Shown here piece by piece: positions 34,541-43,350 of a stretch of DNA of 64,000 nt (its first letter is position 1; each line of letters opens with the position of its first letter). The position numbers and the translations under genes are program-made. Where the stretch lies: the NCBI GenBank assembly GCA_020635395.1, contig JACJZV010000001.1, positions 1,116,001 through 1,180,000 on the forward strand, given 5' to 3'. The DNA is from Flavobacteriales bacterium (GTDB lineage Bacteria > Bacteroidota > Bacteroidia > NS11-12g > UBA9320). The notes under the pieces were generated by a model. The model ran no database searches. It was not told the DNA's origin and saw only the letters and a list, made by a program, of their open reading frames with translations.

Positions 34541-35068
34541 ATGGGCCGTTTAGTTGAATTTACGTGCTTCTATAACAATGATGAGAATGCTTTTCACGCT
34601 AATTTTGCTTCAGATTCATTGGCTTTATTGTTTTGTTGGATTGATTCGGTAGATAGCAACCTTGCTAGAAAGTTTTGGGATTATACCAATTCGGAAGCAT
34701 CTTTCTTAATATCTTACCCCAATACTCCTCACGCTCCCAATATAAATCCATATAACCACGAACATATTGTTGCCGATTATGCAGCCTATCAATCCATTAT
34801 TGATGATTTCCATAATACGCTTTATCCAATACTGGATAGCCTTGGTGAAAAAGTAATCTACGATGAAGATAATCCGGAAATCTGGAATATCTTGAAGGCC
34901 ATAGAGGATGATGCAACTGCAAATGATAAATACTGGATAAGTGCTTTTCTTTTAGAGATTGAGTCTTTTTATGATGGTAATACACGAAATATGAAATTTT
35001 TGCTTAAATGGTTTGAAAAACTTTATCAATGTGCAATTGACAATACCGGAGAAATTTGGAGAGATTAA
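34541..35068 (+). CDS. Hypothetical acidic cytoplasmic protein
   Basis: Not recognised. 175 residues, no signal peptide, acidic, rich in aromatic residues, probably helical in the second half (NILKAIEDDATANDKYWISAFLLEIE region). Codon pattern and a clean ATG support it as real, but it lies between two repeat-bearing gaps and has no operon partner. No promoter box is evident in the 50 bases upstream. Confidence 0.5.
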   Translation: MGRLVEFTCFYNNDENAFHANFASDSLALLFCWIDSVDSNLARKFWDYTNSEASFLISYPNTPHAPNINPYNHEHIVADYAAYQSIIDDFHNTLYPILDSLGEKVIYDEDNPEIWNILKAIEDDATANDKYWISAFLLEIESFYDGNTRNMKFLLKWFEKLYQCAIDNTGEIWRD

Positions 35069-35138
35069 CCATGAGCATACAACCCATAACACCCCGTTAC
35101 TACCCCAAGCTAGCCGAAGGTATCAAAACGGAGAATAA

Positions 35139-35178
35139 CGTCACCCAATGGCTATTGCATCTCTTTTGTAATGATTTT
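35139..35178. repeat. Decayed fourth copy of the intergenic element
   Basis: CGTCA, then GCATCTCTTTTGTAATGAT, matches the ends of the elements in the 34.1-34.4 kb gap, with the middle diverged. Confidence 0.4.
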
Positions 35179-35233
35179 TAAGAAGTTTACTTCCAACCTA
35201 ATTTCCTGCTATACCAATTTCAAATCTTACTGC

Positions 35234-35241
35234 TATTTTTG
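35234..35241 (+). promoter_or_regulatory. TAnnTTTG promoter box of the Cys/His-rich protein operon
   Basis: TATTTTTG, 15 bases before GTG 35257. The TTG (35239) that would give a longer protein is within the box. Confidence 0.5.
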
Positions 35242-35256
35242 CCGCAAATAGGTGTC

Positions 35257-35568
35257 GTGTTAAAAAGAGTTTCCGTAGGCTTTTTTCTGACGGTGTGGGT
35301 ATTGTCTCAAACCCTGCACACGCTGCATCATTTTTCTCAAGTACATGAAACCGACTGTGAAGAAACATCTGCCCATTATTGCAGCTCTCATTTCGAACCT
35401 ACCGACTGCGATTATTGTCTGCATTTTTCAAAACAACCGGGGCTTATTGCCTCCTCAAGCATCGAACATTTATTGCCGGAAGATGCAATTTGTTTCAACC
35501 AAATAAAAAACACCGTTAAAAGCTCATTTCTTGATAAAAAAAGGGGTAGAGCACCTCCAATGATGTAA
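35257..35568 (+). CDS. Small Cys/His-rich membrane-anchored protein
   Basis: About 103 residues from GTG 35257. One N-terminal hydrophobic segment (VGFFLTVWVLSQTL) is followed by a cluster of possible metal ligands: HTLHHF, H and C in VHETDCEE, HYCSSHF and DCDYCLHF, together five Cys and six or more His in about 40 residues. The C-terminus ends KRGRAPPMM; an RGxPP-like end is common in small proteins encoded beside Bacteroidota TonB receptors. First gene of a three-gene unit with a DUF4625-like lipoprotein and a TonB receptor, suggesting a role in metal sensing or transfer. No enzyme motif. Confidence 0.65.
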   Translation: MLKRVSVGFFLTVWVLSQTLHTLHHFSQVHETDCEETSAHYCSSHFEPTDCDYCLHFSKQPGLIASSSIEHLLPEDAICFNQIKNTVKSSFLDKKRGRAPPMM

Positions 35569-35625
35569 GTAAAATCAGCCGAATCAAGCGGATTATTTTT
35601 CAATTTATTTACTTATTCATCAAAA

Positions 35626-36354
35626 ATGAAAACAAAATTTTTTAATGCCTTTTTGGCGTCAATAACGCTGTTTGCAGTTTCATGCAATGATAAACCGGAC
35701 ACAGACAACACCAAACCAACCATAAATACACCTGAATTTTTAAACGGGAACACAGTTGTTGCCGGTGACAGTTTAACATTGAATCTTGGTTTTAATGACA
35801 ACCTCGAATTAAGCGAGGCGTATATCGAAATTCATCATAATTTTGAAGGCCACAGCCACCAAAAAGCCAATGTTCGGTTTGAATACAACAACATTCTTAC
35901 ATTATCCGGAACAAAGGAAAACTTGGTACAAACCATTTTTATTCCTCAAAATGCAAGTGCGGGGCCATATCATCTGGAGGTTTCTGCCTTAGACAAAGCA
36001 GGGAATCGCTCGGATATTTCGGTTTCTGAGTTTTTTATAACCAACAGCGGCCAACCTCAATTTTCTAACACCACCAGCAGTATTAAAACCATTGCCGGCG
36101 AGTCGTTTAATATTAGCTTCTTGGTTGACGATGATATTGATTTACAAGAGATTTCATATCAAATTGTCAACGTTCAAAGTAGCGGAACATCTGAATTTGA
36201 GGACGATATTGACCTTGTTGGCACGTCGGATAAGAGTTTTAGTTTTAACCAAAACTTTAGCCTGTCAACAGCCGGAAACTACGAATTTATTGTGCGGGCG
36301 TTGGATAATGATGACAACCAAAGCGTGTTGAAAATTGATATTGAGGTAAAGTAA
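35626..36354 (+). CDS. DUF4625-like lipoprotein
   Basis: 242 residues with a lipoprotein signal (FAVSC lipobox, Cys at residue 20). Two beta-sandwich repeats follow, each opening like an Ig-like cell-surface domain (PTINTPEFLNG, then GDSLTLNLGFNDNLELSEAYI with IHHNFEGHSH; second repeat GESFNISFLVDDDIDLQEI). The H-rich NFEGHSHQ segment is typical of DUF4625 and might bind metal. Probably anchored in the outer membrane next to the TonB receptor encoded directly behind it without a gap. Confidence 0.75.
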   Translation: MKTKFFNAFLASITLFAVSCNDKPDTDNTKPTINTPEFLNGNTVVAGDSLTLNLGFNDNLELSEAYIEIHHNFEGHSHQKANVRFEYNNILTLSGTKENLVQTIFIPQNASAGPYHLEVSALDKAGNRSDISVSEFFITNSGQPQFSNTTSSIKTIAGESFNISFLVDDDIDLQEISYQIVNVQSSGTSEFEDDIDLVGTSDKSFSFNQNFSLSTAGNYEFIVRALDNDDNQSVLKIDIEVK

Positions 36355-38721
36355 GTGAGAAAATTTCTATTCTTTTTTTTAACCGTAATTTCGGTTGAAT
36401 TTGCATTGGCACAGCACACTATTTCAGGTCGAATTACTGCAGAAAGCGGCATTGCTTTGGGCTATGCTGAAGTTGAAATACACGAAACTCATCAGGTTGT
36501 TTTTTCCGACACCTCAGGGTTTTATGTAATAAAAAACGTTAAGAACGGACATTACCATTTACATATTACCCATGTGGGTTTTCATGCCCAACATGCAGAT
36601 ATAGAAGTGCAAGAAGATATCAGAAATTTGAATTTTGTGTTGGAAGAATCCATCAACGAATTGCACCAAGTGGTTATTGAAACCTCAGCCGATAAGTCTG
36701 ATTTTAAAAACAACTCCATTCAGGTTCAGCATATCGACAATCATTTTTTGCAACGACAAGGCAGCACTTCGTTGGTAAAAAGCATGGAGAAAATTTCTGG
36801 CATTTCGGCATACAGCACGGGGGTTGGGGTGAGCAAACCTGTTATACGCGGGTTGAGTGGAAACAGAGTGGTGGTGGCTTATAATGGCATAAAGCAGGAA
36901 GGCCAGCAATGGGGTGCCGACCACGGGTTGGAAATTGATTTGAACAATGCCGACAAGGTGGAAATAATTAAAGGACCGGCAGGCTTAATTTTTGGCTCGG
37001 ATGCGGTGGCAGGAGTTATCAATATTCGACCAAAATTGCCACACAAGGAAAATGCGTTTAATGCGGCCAATTCGCTCACATTCAATTCTATAAACAACTC
37101 TTGGCGTAACTCTTTTTTTGTGTCTGCAAACAAAAAGGGCATTTGGACCAAATGGCGATACAGTTATTTAAACGGTGGCGATTATAAAATTCCGGCCGAT
37201 AAATTTGTTTTTCAAACCACGGTTTTGCCGGTTTACAACCAACGACTAAAGAACACCGCCATAAATGAAGGAGCGATAACGGCTCAACTGGGTGTTTCAA
37301 AAAACTGGGGTTATAGTTATCTTAACCTAAGTGAGTTTAGCCAAAAGTCGGGTTTTTTCAGCGGGGCATTTGGCGTGCCTAATGCATCAAAACTGCAACA
37401 TGATGGAGACTATAGAAACATTGATTTGCCTTACCAATTTGTTTCGCATCGCACCGTTTCGAGCCACACCAATTTAATGGTAAAACGCAATTGGTTAGAG
37501 GTGGATGCAGGTTTTCAGCAAAATCATCGGCAAGAGTGGGCTGTGCCGCATAACAATGCCTTTATCTCTGATTCTTCAAACCGCAATCTGTCGATAGATT
37601 TGGTGCTGACCACTTGGTCTGTGAACGCACGATACTATAAAAATGATTCTGTATATCGGCACATTTTAGGGTTTTCATTACAACATAAAAACAATAGAAT
37701 AAGGGGTTATGAGTTTTTGATACCAGCATATAAAACAGCCATGGCGGCTGCATTTTGGAGTGCAAAACGAAATTTAAAACACAATTGGAAACTGAGCATG
37801 GGAGTTCGGTTTGAGCTAAATACACTTCAATTCGATTCTACCACTACTTCGTTTTATCAAAACGGAGTTTATGCAGGCGAAGCATTTAGAAATGAATCAT
37901 TTAAGAAAACATTTTTGCTCAATAGTGGAGCCATAGGGTTGAACAAAACGTTCAAAAATCAACTGATGATTAAGGCCAATTTGGCAAAAACACACCGAGT
38001 GGTTCAGGCCAATGAATTGGCCTCAAACGGTTTGCATCATGGAGCATTTCGGTTTGAAAAAGGAGACATTTCACTGAAACCTGAAAATGCCGTTCAGTCA
38101 GATATTTCAATGTTTTATGAAAAAAGTAGATGGTTGCTGAATAGTTCTGTTTATTTCAATCATTTCTTCAATTTCATTTATTTAAGACCCTCAGCACAAT
38201 ACGCTCGGTTGATAGTTGAAAATCAAATTTATGCTTATCCCGAGGCCGGACAATTGTATGAATACAAACAAGCTGTAGTGCAGCACATCGGTTTTGAACT
38301 GGATGCCGAGTATCGGTTAAAAACGGATTTGAATTTTAAAATGGCTGCGGATTACACCCAAATCAACAATCGTTCGGTGGGTGAGTATATTCCTTTTGTG
38401 CCGCCGTTGGCCGTAAAAAATGGTTTGGAATGGGTGAAAAAGAAAAAATGGAAAGGTATTGAAGAAATGCATGCAGAGTTATTTTTTGAGCTTTATGCCC
38501 CCCAAAAACGTGTGCCTCGAAACGATATTGCCACGCAAGCTTACCAACTGCTCAATGCCAATATTTCTTTTGAAACAAAAAGGGGATTGATCATTACCCT
38601 TGCAGGAAATAATTTATTAAATGCGAACTATTTTAGCAATTTAAGCAGATACAAAATCATTGGCTTACCTGAACCAGGAAGGTCGTTGGTGGTAGGTTTA
38701 ACTTATAATTTTGAAAGGTAA
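36355..38721 (+). CDS. TonB-dependent outer-membrane receptor
   Basis: 788 residues from GTG 36355, which follows the previous stop without a gap. Signal peptide (RKFLFFFLTVISVEFALAQ), a carboxypeptidase-regulatory-like domain (TISGRITAESGIALGYAEV), plug domain (ISAYSTGVGVSKPVIRGLSGNRV, IEIIKGPAG-type loop VEIIKGPAGLIFGSDAVAGVINI) and a 22-strand barrel ending with an aromatic strand (VVGLTYNFER). Many histidines in the N-terminal domain (YHLHITHVGFHAQHAD). With the Cys/His-rich protein and DUF4625 lipoprotein, zinc, copper or another metal is a reasonable guess for the ligand; siderophore or peptide uptake is not excluded. Confidence 0.9.
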   Translation: MRKFLFFFLTVISVEFALAQHTISGRITAESGIALGYAEVEIHETHQVVFSDTSGFYVIKNVKNGHYHLHITHVGFHAQHADIEVQEDIRNLNFVLEESINELHQVVIETSADKSDFKNNSIQVQHIDNHFLQRQGSTSLVKSMEKISGISAYSTGVGVSKPVIRGLSGNRVVVAYNGIKQEGQQWGADHGLEIDLNNADKVEIIKGPAGLIFGSDAVAGVINIRPKLPHKENAFNAANSLTFNSINNSWRNSFFVSANKKGIWTKWRYSYLNGGDYKIPADKFVFQTTVLPVYNQRLKNTAINEGAITAQLGVSKNWGYSYLNLSEFSQKSGFFSGAFGVPNASKLQHDGDYRNIDLPYQFVSHRTVSSHTNLMVKRNWLEVDAGFQQNHRQEWAVPHNNAFISDSSNRNLSIDLVLTTWSVNARYYKNDSVYRHILGFSLQHKNNRIRGYEFLIPAYKTAMAAAFWSAKRNLKHNWKLSMGVRFELNTLQFDSTTTSFYQNGVYAGEAFRNESFKKTFLLNSGAIGLNKTFKNQLMIKANLAKTHRVVQANELASNGLHHGAFRFEKGDISLKPENAVQSDISMFYEKSRWLLNSSVYFNHFFNFIYLRPSAQYARLIVENQIYAYPEAGQLYEYKQAVVQHIGFELDAEYRLKTDLNFKMAADYTQINNRSVGEYIPFVPPLAVKNGLEWVKKKKWKGIEEMHAELFFELYAPQKRVPRNDIATQAYQLLNANISFETKRGLIITLAGNNLLNANYFSNLSRYKIIGLPEPGRSLVVGLTYNFER

Positions 38722-38736
38722 ATCGGTTGGTAAATG

Positions 38737-39522
38737 TCAACTCAACCCTAAACCATTTACCTTAAAAACATCCGCATCTTTTAGTACCGGAAATATTTCT
38801 CGTCGTTCTAAGAGGGGTTTTATTGAAAAGGTTTGGGTCAAAATTATATCGTTATTTTGTGCATTTTGAAGAATAATTCCGTCAAAATCGGCAAAGCAAG
38901 AATGTCCACTTTGCTCCACTTGTTCACCATCAAACCCAATACGGCTCAAGGCGGCCACATAGCATTGATTTTCAATGGATCGGGCCGGAATAAGACCCAT
39001 CCAGTGGGGCATACGTTTTAATGGCCAATTGGCGGTATAAACAAGCATATCATAGGTTTCAGCGTTTCGGCTCCAAACCGGAAAACGCAGGTCATAGCAC
39101 ACCTGTGGACAAATTTTCCAACCTTTTACGTCCCAAATTCGTTTTTCAATTCCACATTCAAAAACTTCATGCTCACCGCCAATAGAAAAAAGGTGTCGTT
39201 TGTTATAAAAATCAATGGTTCCGTCGGGATAAGCAATGATAAACCTATTGTACAGTTTGCCATGCTCATCAATAACCAAACTACCACAAATGGCTGCATT
39301 GTAGGCCGCAGATTGTTGTTTAAGCCAGTTGACAGTTCTTCCATTTATTGGCTCGGCAAATGGTCTGGCATTCATGGTAAAACCCGTATTAAAGGTTTCG
39401 GGCAGCACAATCAAATCAGTTGTGCCAAGGGTTTTAAGTTTTGATTCAAAATGAGCCAAATTGGCCTCAACATCTTCCCAAAAAAGATGGGTTTGAACGA
39501 GAGAAACGGTTAAATCTTGCAT
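38737..39522 (-). CDS. Nitrilase-superfamily omega-amidase
   Basis: 261-residue carbon-nitrogen hydrolase of the YafV/Nit2 type. Catalytic triad visible: Glu in VLPETFNTGF, Lys in YNKRHLFS and Cys in CPQVCYDLRFP. These enzymes hydrolyse alpha-ketoglutaramate and alpha-ketosuccinamate. It is encoded in a 13-base overlap with a methionine/glutamine-type aminotransferase, the enzyme that produces alpha-ketoglutaramate, which supports the omega-amidase assignment over other nitrilase activities. Confidence 0.88.
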   Translation of the reverse strand: MQDLTVSLVQTHLFWEDVEANLAHFESKLKTLGTTDLIVLPETFNTGFTMNARPFAEPINGRTVNWLKQQSAAYNAAICGSLVIDEHGKLYNRFIIAYPDGTIDFYNKRHLFSIGGEHEVFECGIEKRIWDVKGWKICPQVCYDLRFPVWSRNAETYDMLVYTANWPLKRMPHWMGLIPARSIENQCYVAALSRIGFDGEQVEQSGHSCFADFDGIILQNAQNNDIILTQTFSIKPLLERREIFPVLKDADVFKVNGLGLS

Positions 39523-40664
39523 AATATTTCAGCCGCATTTTGCAATGTTTCGGGCGATTTTGCGAAGCAAAATCGCAACACTTTGTTGTCTGTTTTATTC
39601 CGATAAAAAACCGAAATAGGTATGCTTGCAACTCCGTATTCTATGGTAAGTCGTTTAGCAAAATCTTCGTCTTTTTCATCCGAGATGTTCGAATAATCAA
39701 GCAATTGAAAATAAGACCCCGAACATGGAAGGAGCTTAAATCGTGAACCGGCCAAATGCGAGGCAAATAAGTCTCTTTTTTGCTGATAAAAGGAAGGCAA
39801 TTGATTGTAGGTCTCCGGGTTTTTAAGCATCTCTGCGTATGCATATTGCATAGGGCTACTGGTGCTAAAAACCAAAAACTGATGCACTTTTCTCAGTTCT
39901 TTCGTCAGATTTTCGGGGGCCAAAACGTATCCCATTTTCCACCCGGTAGTGTGGTAGGTTTTGCCAAACGAAGACACAATCATACTCCGCTCAGCAAGTG
40001 CCGAATATTGAGAAACGCTCAAGTGTTTTTTATGGTCAAAAATGATGTGTTCATACACCTCATCGCTCAGAATAATAATATCTGAGCCATGCACTATTTT
40101 TTCTAATTGTTTAATGTCTTCTTCGGTCAAAACCGTTCCGGTAGGGTTGTGCGGAGTATTTAGGATAATCATTTTGGTTTTAAAGTTTACCAATTTTGCC
40201 ACCTCTCGCCAATCGATGTGATAATCAGGAAACTTCAATTCCAGCCTTATAGGTTTTCCGCCGCTTAGCTCAATGGCAGGCACATAGCAATCATAAGCTG
40301 GTTCAAAAATGATGACCTCATCTCCATCGCGAATGGTGGCCATGATGCTGACAAAAATGCCGTAGGTGCCACCTGGCACCACCGTAATTTCATCGGCTGG
40401 ATTGTAAACAGAACCGTATAGAGATTTTGTTTTTTCAGAAATGATTTCCCGCAATGGCAACAAACCGGGCATATTGGCATATTGATTATAGCCTTTTTTC
40501 ATGCCCTCCGCAACCAAAGCCATCAGCTTTTTATCTGGCTGAAAATCAGGAAAGCCCTGAGATAGGTTGATGGCATTGTGTTTGACGGCTAATTCGCTCA
40601 TTACTGAGAAAATACTGGCTCCGTATCCCGGCAGTTTAGAAGAAATAGTAGATGGATATTTCAA
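39510..40664 (-). CDS. Methionine (glutamine-dependent) aminotransferase, class I
   Basis: PLP-dependent aminotransferase, 384 residues, of the YbdL/KAT-like group (NLSQGFPDFQPD, NTPHNPTGTVL, ILSDEVYEHI, and the PLP lysine in SSFGKTYHTTGWKMGY). In this group methylthio-oxobutyrate is aminated to methionine, preferably with glutamine, closing the methionine salvage cycle. The start is TTG 40664; residues after it (KYPSTISSKLPGYGASIFSVMSEL) fit the family N-terminus and no ATG precedes them. Operon with the omega-amidase that removes its co-product. Confidence 0.9.
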   Translation of the reverse strand: MKYPSTISSKLPGYGASIFSVMSELAVKHNAINLSQGFPDFQPDKKLMALVAEGMKKGYNQYANMPGLLPLREIISEKTKSLYGSVYNPADEITVVPGGTYGIFVSIMATIRDGDEVIIFEPAYDCYVPAIELSGGKPIRLELKFPDYHIDWREVAKLVNFKTKMIILNTPHNPTGTVLTEEDIKQLEKIVHGSDIIILSDEVYEHIIFDHKKHLSVSQYSALAERSMIVSSFGKTYHTTGWKMGYVLAPENLTKELRKVHQFLVFSTSSPMQYAYAEMLKNPETYNQLPSFYQQKRDLFASHLAGSRFKLLPCSGSYFQLLDYSNISDEKDEDFAKRLTIEYGVASIPISVFYRNKTDNKVLRFCFAKSPETLQNAAEILCKI

Positions 40665-40847
40665 AATAGTTTTACTCTTTGCGGGGGCAAATTTGGCAAT
40701 AAAATTTAGATGAAAAAATGGAACGTTATATTATTCGAGATTGTAAATTGAAATAATTGTGTTTTTTTTGAATGGATAAAGAAAGTGAATTTTTAGTTGT
40801 CAGACAGTCCCAAAGAGGCGAACTCATAATAAAAACATGGAACGAAT

Positions 40848-41453
40848 ATGATATGGAAAAAACTACCGAACCACCATAAACTATTTCGGAAATATTTAAG
40901 TCCGTGGTATCCGGAGAACGATAGGCCCAAAATGACCCGACCTGATATGTTGTTATTACCCCAGTATGTGGGCGTTAAGCCAAACACTGGCAACTTGAAA
41001 TATCTTACCAATGAAGGCCTGGAAGAAACAAAGAAGATTTTTGATCTGATGAGGGAATCGTATTATGGGGATTTTCAAAATTTTATCGAATTTGACAAAC
41101 TAAATTTGGAAGTAATTGACGCAATAGACAGAGCGTTTGGGGAGAAAGAGGTTAAACAACTGATTAATGAAAGTGACCCCAAAAAAATTTCCAATTCTTA
41201 TTTGATATTAGTCTGTGAATTCGGATTAGCACTTGGCGATTTGTTTGTTGAAACTGGAAAATTTGAATGGCTTTATTCATACCCATATTTTGACTCAATA
41301 GTTGTGAATCAAGAAACAGGAAATGCAATAACCGTTTTTGATTGGGCGGTCAAAAAATTCAGTTCCTACGGACTTAATGATGGATTTAAAGCAAAATTTT
41401 TGACGACAATTCAAATAGATGAAGAGGATAGACAAAAGAAAAATAAAGGTTAA
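40848..41453 (+). CDS. Hypothetical protein, possibly with displaced N-terminus
   Basis: 201 residues, no signal peptide, not recognised with confidence; the stretch LGLALGD-like VCEFGLALGDLFVETGKFEW followed by VFDWAVKKFSSYG is weakly like DUF3806 proteins. An overlapping 35-codon frame starting at ATG 40772 (MDKESEFLVVRQSQRGELII) runs into this gene in another reading frame and could be the true N-terminus separated by a frameshift. The gene ends 15 bases before the twin hairpins of the transposase relic, so it may be an accessory gene carried into this locus. Confidence 0.45.
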   Translation: MIWKKLPNHHKLFRKYLSPWYPENDRPKMTRPDMLLLPQYVGVKPNTGNLKYLTNEGLEETKKIFDLMRESYYGDFQNFIEFDKLNLEVIDAIDRAFGEKEVKQLINESDPKKISNSYLILVCEFGLALGDLFVETGKFEWLYSYPYFDSIVVNQETGNAITVFDWAVKKFSSYGLNDGFKAKFLTTIQIDEEDRQKKNKG

Positions 41454-41467
41454 AAATACGACTGATT

Positions 41468-41507
41468 CGCACCGATGGTGCTATTATGATGACGCACCGA
41501 TGGTGCT
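41468..41507. repeat. Twin REP-like palindromes GCACCGATGGTGC
   Basis: Two identical 15-base copies CGCACCGATGGTGCT at 41468-41482 and 41493-41507, each a perfect GCACC-GAT-GGTGC hairpin, separated by 10 bases. They stand 37 bases before the transposase relic, where the left-end hairpin of an IS200/IS605-type or REP-associated element would be expected. No matching hairpin was found downstream of the relic. Confidence 0.7.
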
Positions 41508-41543
41508 GTTTGGAAATGTGTTATTTCTGAAAGAAAAATCAAT

Positions 41544-42005
41544 ATGGCCAACACATACACTCAAATTTTCATTCATGTAGTTTTTTCTGTTAAAGGAAGA
41601 AAATGCCTGATTGTAATAAGTTGGCGAGAAGAATTACACAAATACATCAGTGGAATTGTTAATGGGAAAAATCAATAGGTGTTTGCTATTGGTGGTGTCG
41701 AAGATCATATTCATATTTTGCTGAGCATAACACCAACTATCGCTCTCTCTGATTTGGTTAGAGATATTAAAGCTAATTCCTCAAAATGGATAAATGAAAG
41801 GGGATATATAAGTGGAAAATTTGAATGGCAACAAGGCTTTGGTGCATCCTCTTATGCAAAATCTCAATTAGATAATGTCATTGCATACATTAACAATCAG
41901 GAAAAACATCATCAAAAGAAAACATTTAAAGACGAGTATCTGGAGTTTTTGCAAAAATTTGAGGTGCAATATGATGAGCAATATTTGTTTGATTGGATAG
42001 AATGA
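41544..42005 (+). pseudogene. IS200/IS605-type (Y1, REP-associated-like) transposase with an in-frame amber stop
   Basis: Reading through one TAG (41676-41678, codon 45) gives a complete 153-residue Y1 HUH transposase of the Transposase_17 family: MANTYTQIFIHVVFSVKGRK at the start, SWREELHKYISGIV, then after the stop the HUH pair H55-I-H57 in EDHIHILL, and the catalytic tyrosine Y104 in GASSYAKS, ending QYDEQYLFDWIE. Both halves are in the same frame and no other lesion is seen, so the stop is recent, or the element is active only by suppression. These enzymes cut and join single-stranded DNA at hairpins such as those just upstream. Confidence 0.8.
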
Positions 42006-42034
42006 TGACTATTCGTAGAAGCATTGCCACATCA

Positions 42035-43321
42035 CTAATAGCCCATAATCAATCGCAACTCATGCCAATCCCAGTAGCCGTTGCCAAGCCAACAACCATC
42101 GTAGTTGTATTGAAATTTTAGCAGCAGAATCATGTAAAAAGTTCCAACAAAAATGAGGAGGTTTCTGTATTTGGTTGTCCATGCACGTTTTAAACCCAAA
42201 ATTAAGGGGAGTGAAAAGAACGCCAAATGTTCTACAAAGCCGCGGTGTCCGTAGCCACAACCAAGTCCGGGACTCCACCATGCGGCATACGTGTAGCTAA
42301 TGGCAAAAAACAAAATAATGAGCATGACGGCCCGCAATCGGTCTTTCTTTAGCAGTTGAAAGATGCCAATAAAAACAAAAATAAAAATGGGACTATAAAG
42401 CAATAGGCCATTGGCAGGTGCAAACCAAACCCTTGCAAGTCGGGGTTTTAGTGCATAAATAAACGACTCGTCGGTGTAGCTATAAGCAAAATAGCTACCA
42501 AAAGCATAGTTGTAATAAAGTAATTGCAGCACCACAGGAATACCGCCAATAACGGCAGCTATCGACAGCCCTTTTATTACTTCTTTTGGGTTTGCACGCA
42601 ATAAACGATAGGCGGGCAGTAACACAGAAAGAGCTGAAAGTATATAGAAATGGAGATTGGCCGGTCTTATTAAGCAACCAATAGAAAATGCCAAACCTGC
42701 CCAAATCAAATCGCGTTTTGCAGCAAAGTGGGTGGCTACCCATTTTTCGAGAAAAACATAAAAAACAGACAGCGTAAAAAACGAATAGACATGCGACAAT
42801 CCGGCATCGCGGGTGGAATAGAATAGAAGATTGGAGCCAAACAACATGAAAGGGAACAACCAAAAAAGAACTATTGAACGGTATGATTTGGAGAAATGCC
42901 GATACAAAACAACAAAGGCCAATAACAGGTAAAATATCGTTGAAACCAAAATCATTTTGTGTTGAACCACAGTATAACCTTTGGCTTGTTTTGTATTTAA
43001 TCCAACATCGATAAAATGACCAATCACAAAAAAGGGAGATTGCAGTATGGCAACACCAATTGGGTATTTAGTTATTACCTTATTGCTTTTTTGGTTGAGG
43101 GCAAAACCATGTCCTGTGTTGTTTTCAATATTGTCAGGAAATTTATCTGCCTCAAAATCGTAATAAAAAAATGCAGGTAGATAAACCTGATATCCAGCTT
43201 TATCTGCCCATAAAGTGCCTCTATAATCGAATTGCGGATATTTGGCATGACGGTTAAATGCTATAAAAAATAGAAGGATAGCCAAGCCTCCAAAAAACCA
43301 TACTTCCGCCTTTTTAAGCAT
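42035..43321 (-). CDS. Polytopic membrane protein, possibly GT-C glycosyltransferase-like
   Basis: 428 residues with about ten to eleven TM helices. An acidic and aromatic first loop (FDYRGTLWADKAGYQVYLPAFFYYDFEADKFPD) follows TM1, which resembles the catalytic loop of GT-C fold mannosyl/arabinosyltransferases; the long Tyr/Trp-rich C-terminal segment (YTYAAWWSPGLGCGYGHRGF) also fits such enzymes. Family assignment is not certain and no acceptor can be proposed. It lies 29 bases after the TPR gene on the same strand and is probably co-transcribed. Confidence 0.7.
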   Translation of the reverse strand: MLKKAEVWFFGGLAILLFFIAFNRHAKYPQFDYRGTLWADKAGYQVYLPAFFYYDFEADKFPDNIENNTGHGFALNQKSNKVITKYPIGVAILQSPFFVIGHFIDVGLNTKQAKGYTVVQHKMILVSTIFYLLLAFVVLYRHFSKSYRSIVLFWLFPFMLFGSNLLFYSTRDAGLSHVYSFFTLSVFYVFLEKWVATHFAAKRDLIWAGLAFSIGCLIRPANLHFYILSALSVLLPAYRLLRANPKEVIKGLSIAAVIGGIPVVLQLLYYNYAFGSYFAYSYTDESFIYALKPRLARVWFAPANGLLLYSPIFIFVFIGIFQLLKKDRLRAVMLIILFFAISYTYAAWWSPGLGCGYGHRGFVEHLAFFSLPLILGLKRAWTTKYRNLLIFVGTFYMILLLKFQYNYDGCWLGNGYWDWHELRLIMGY

Positions 43322-43350
43322 TGCACAAAGAAAGCGATAAAAAGGAAGCT

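Noticed and set aside
38788..38800. GGAAATATTTC inside the omega-amidase gene as another copy of the dinB operator
   Set aside because: Imperfect match, within coding DNA, unpaired and not near a promoter.
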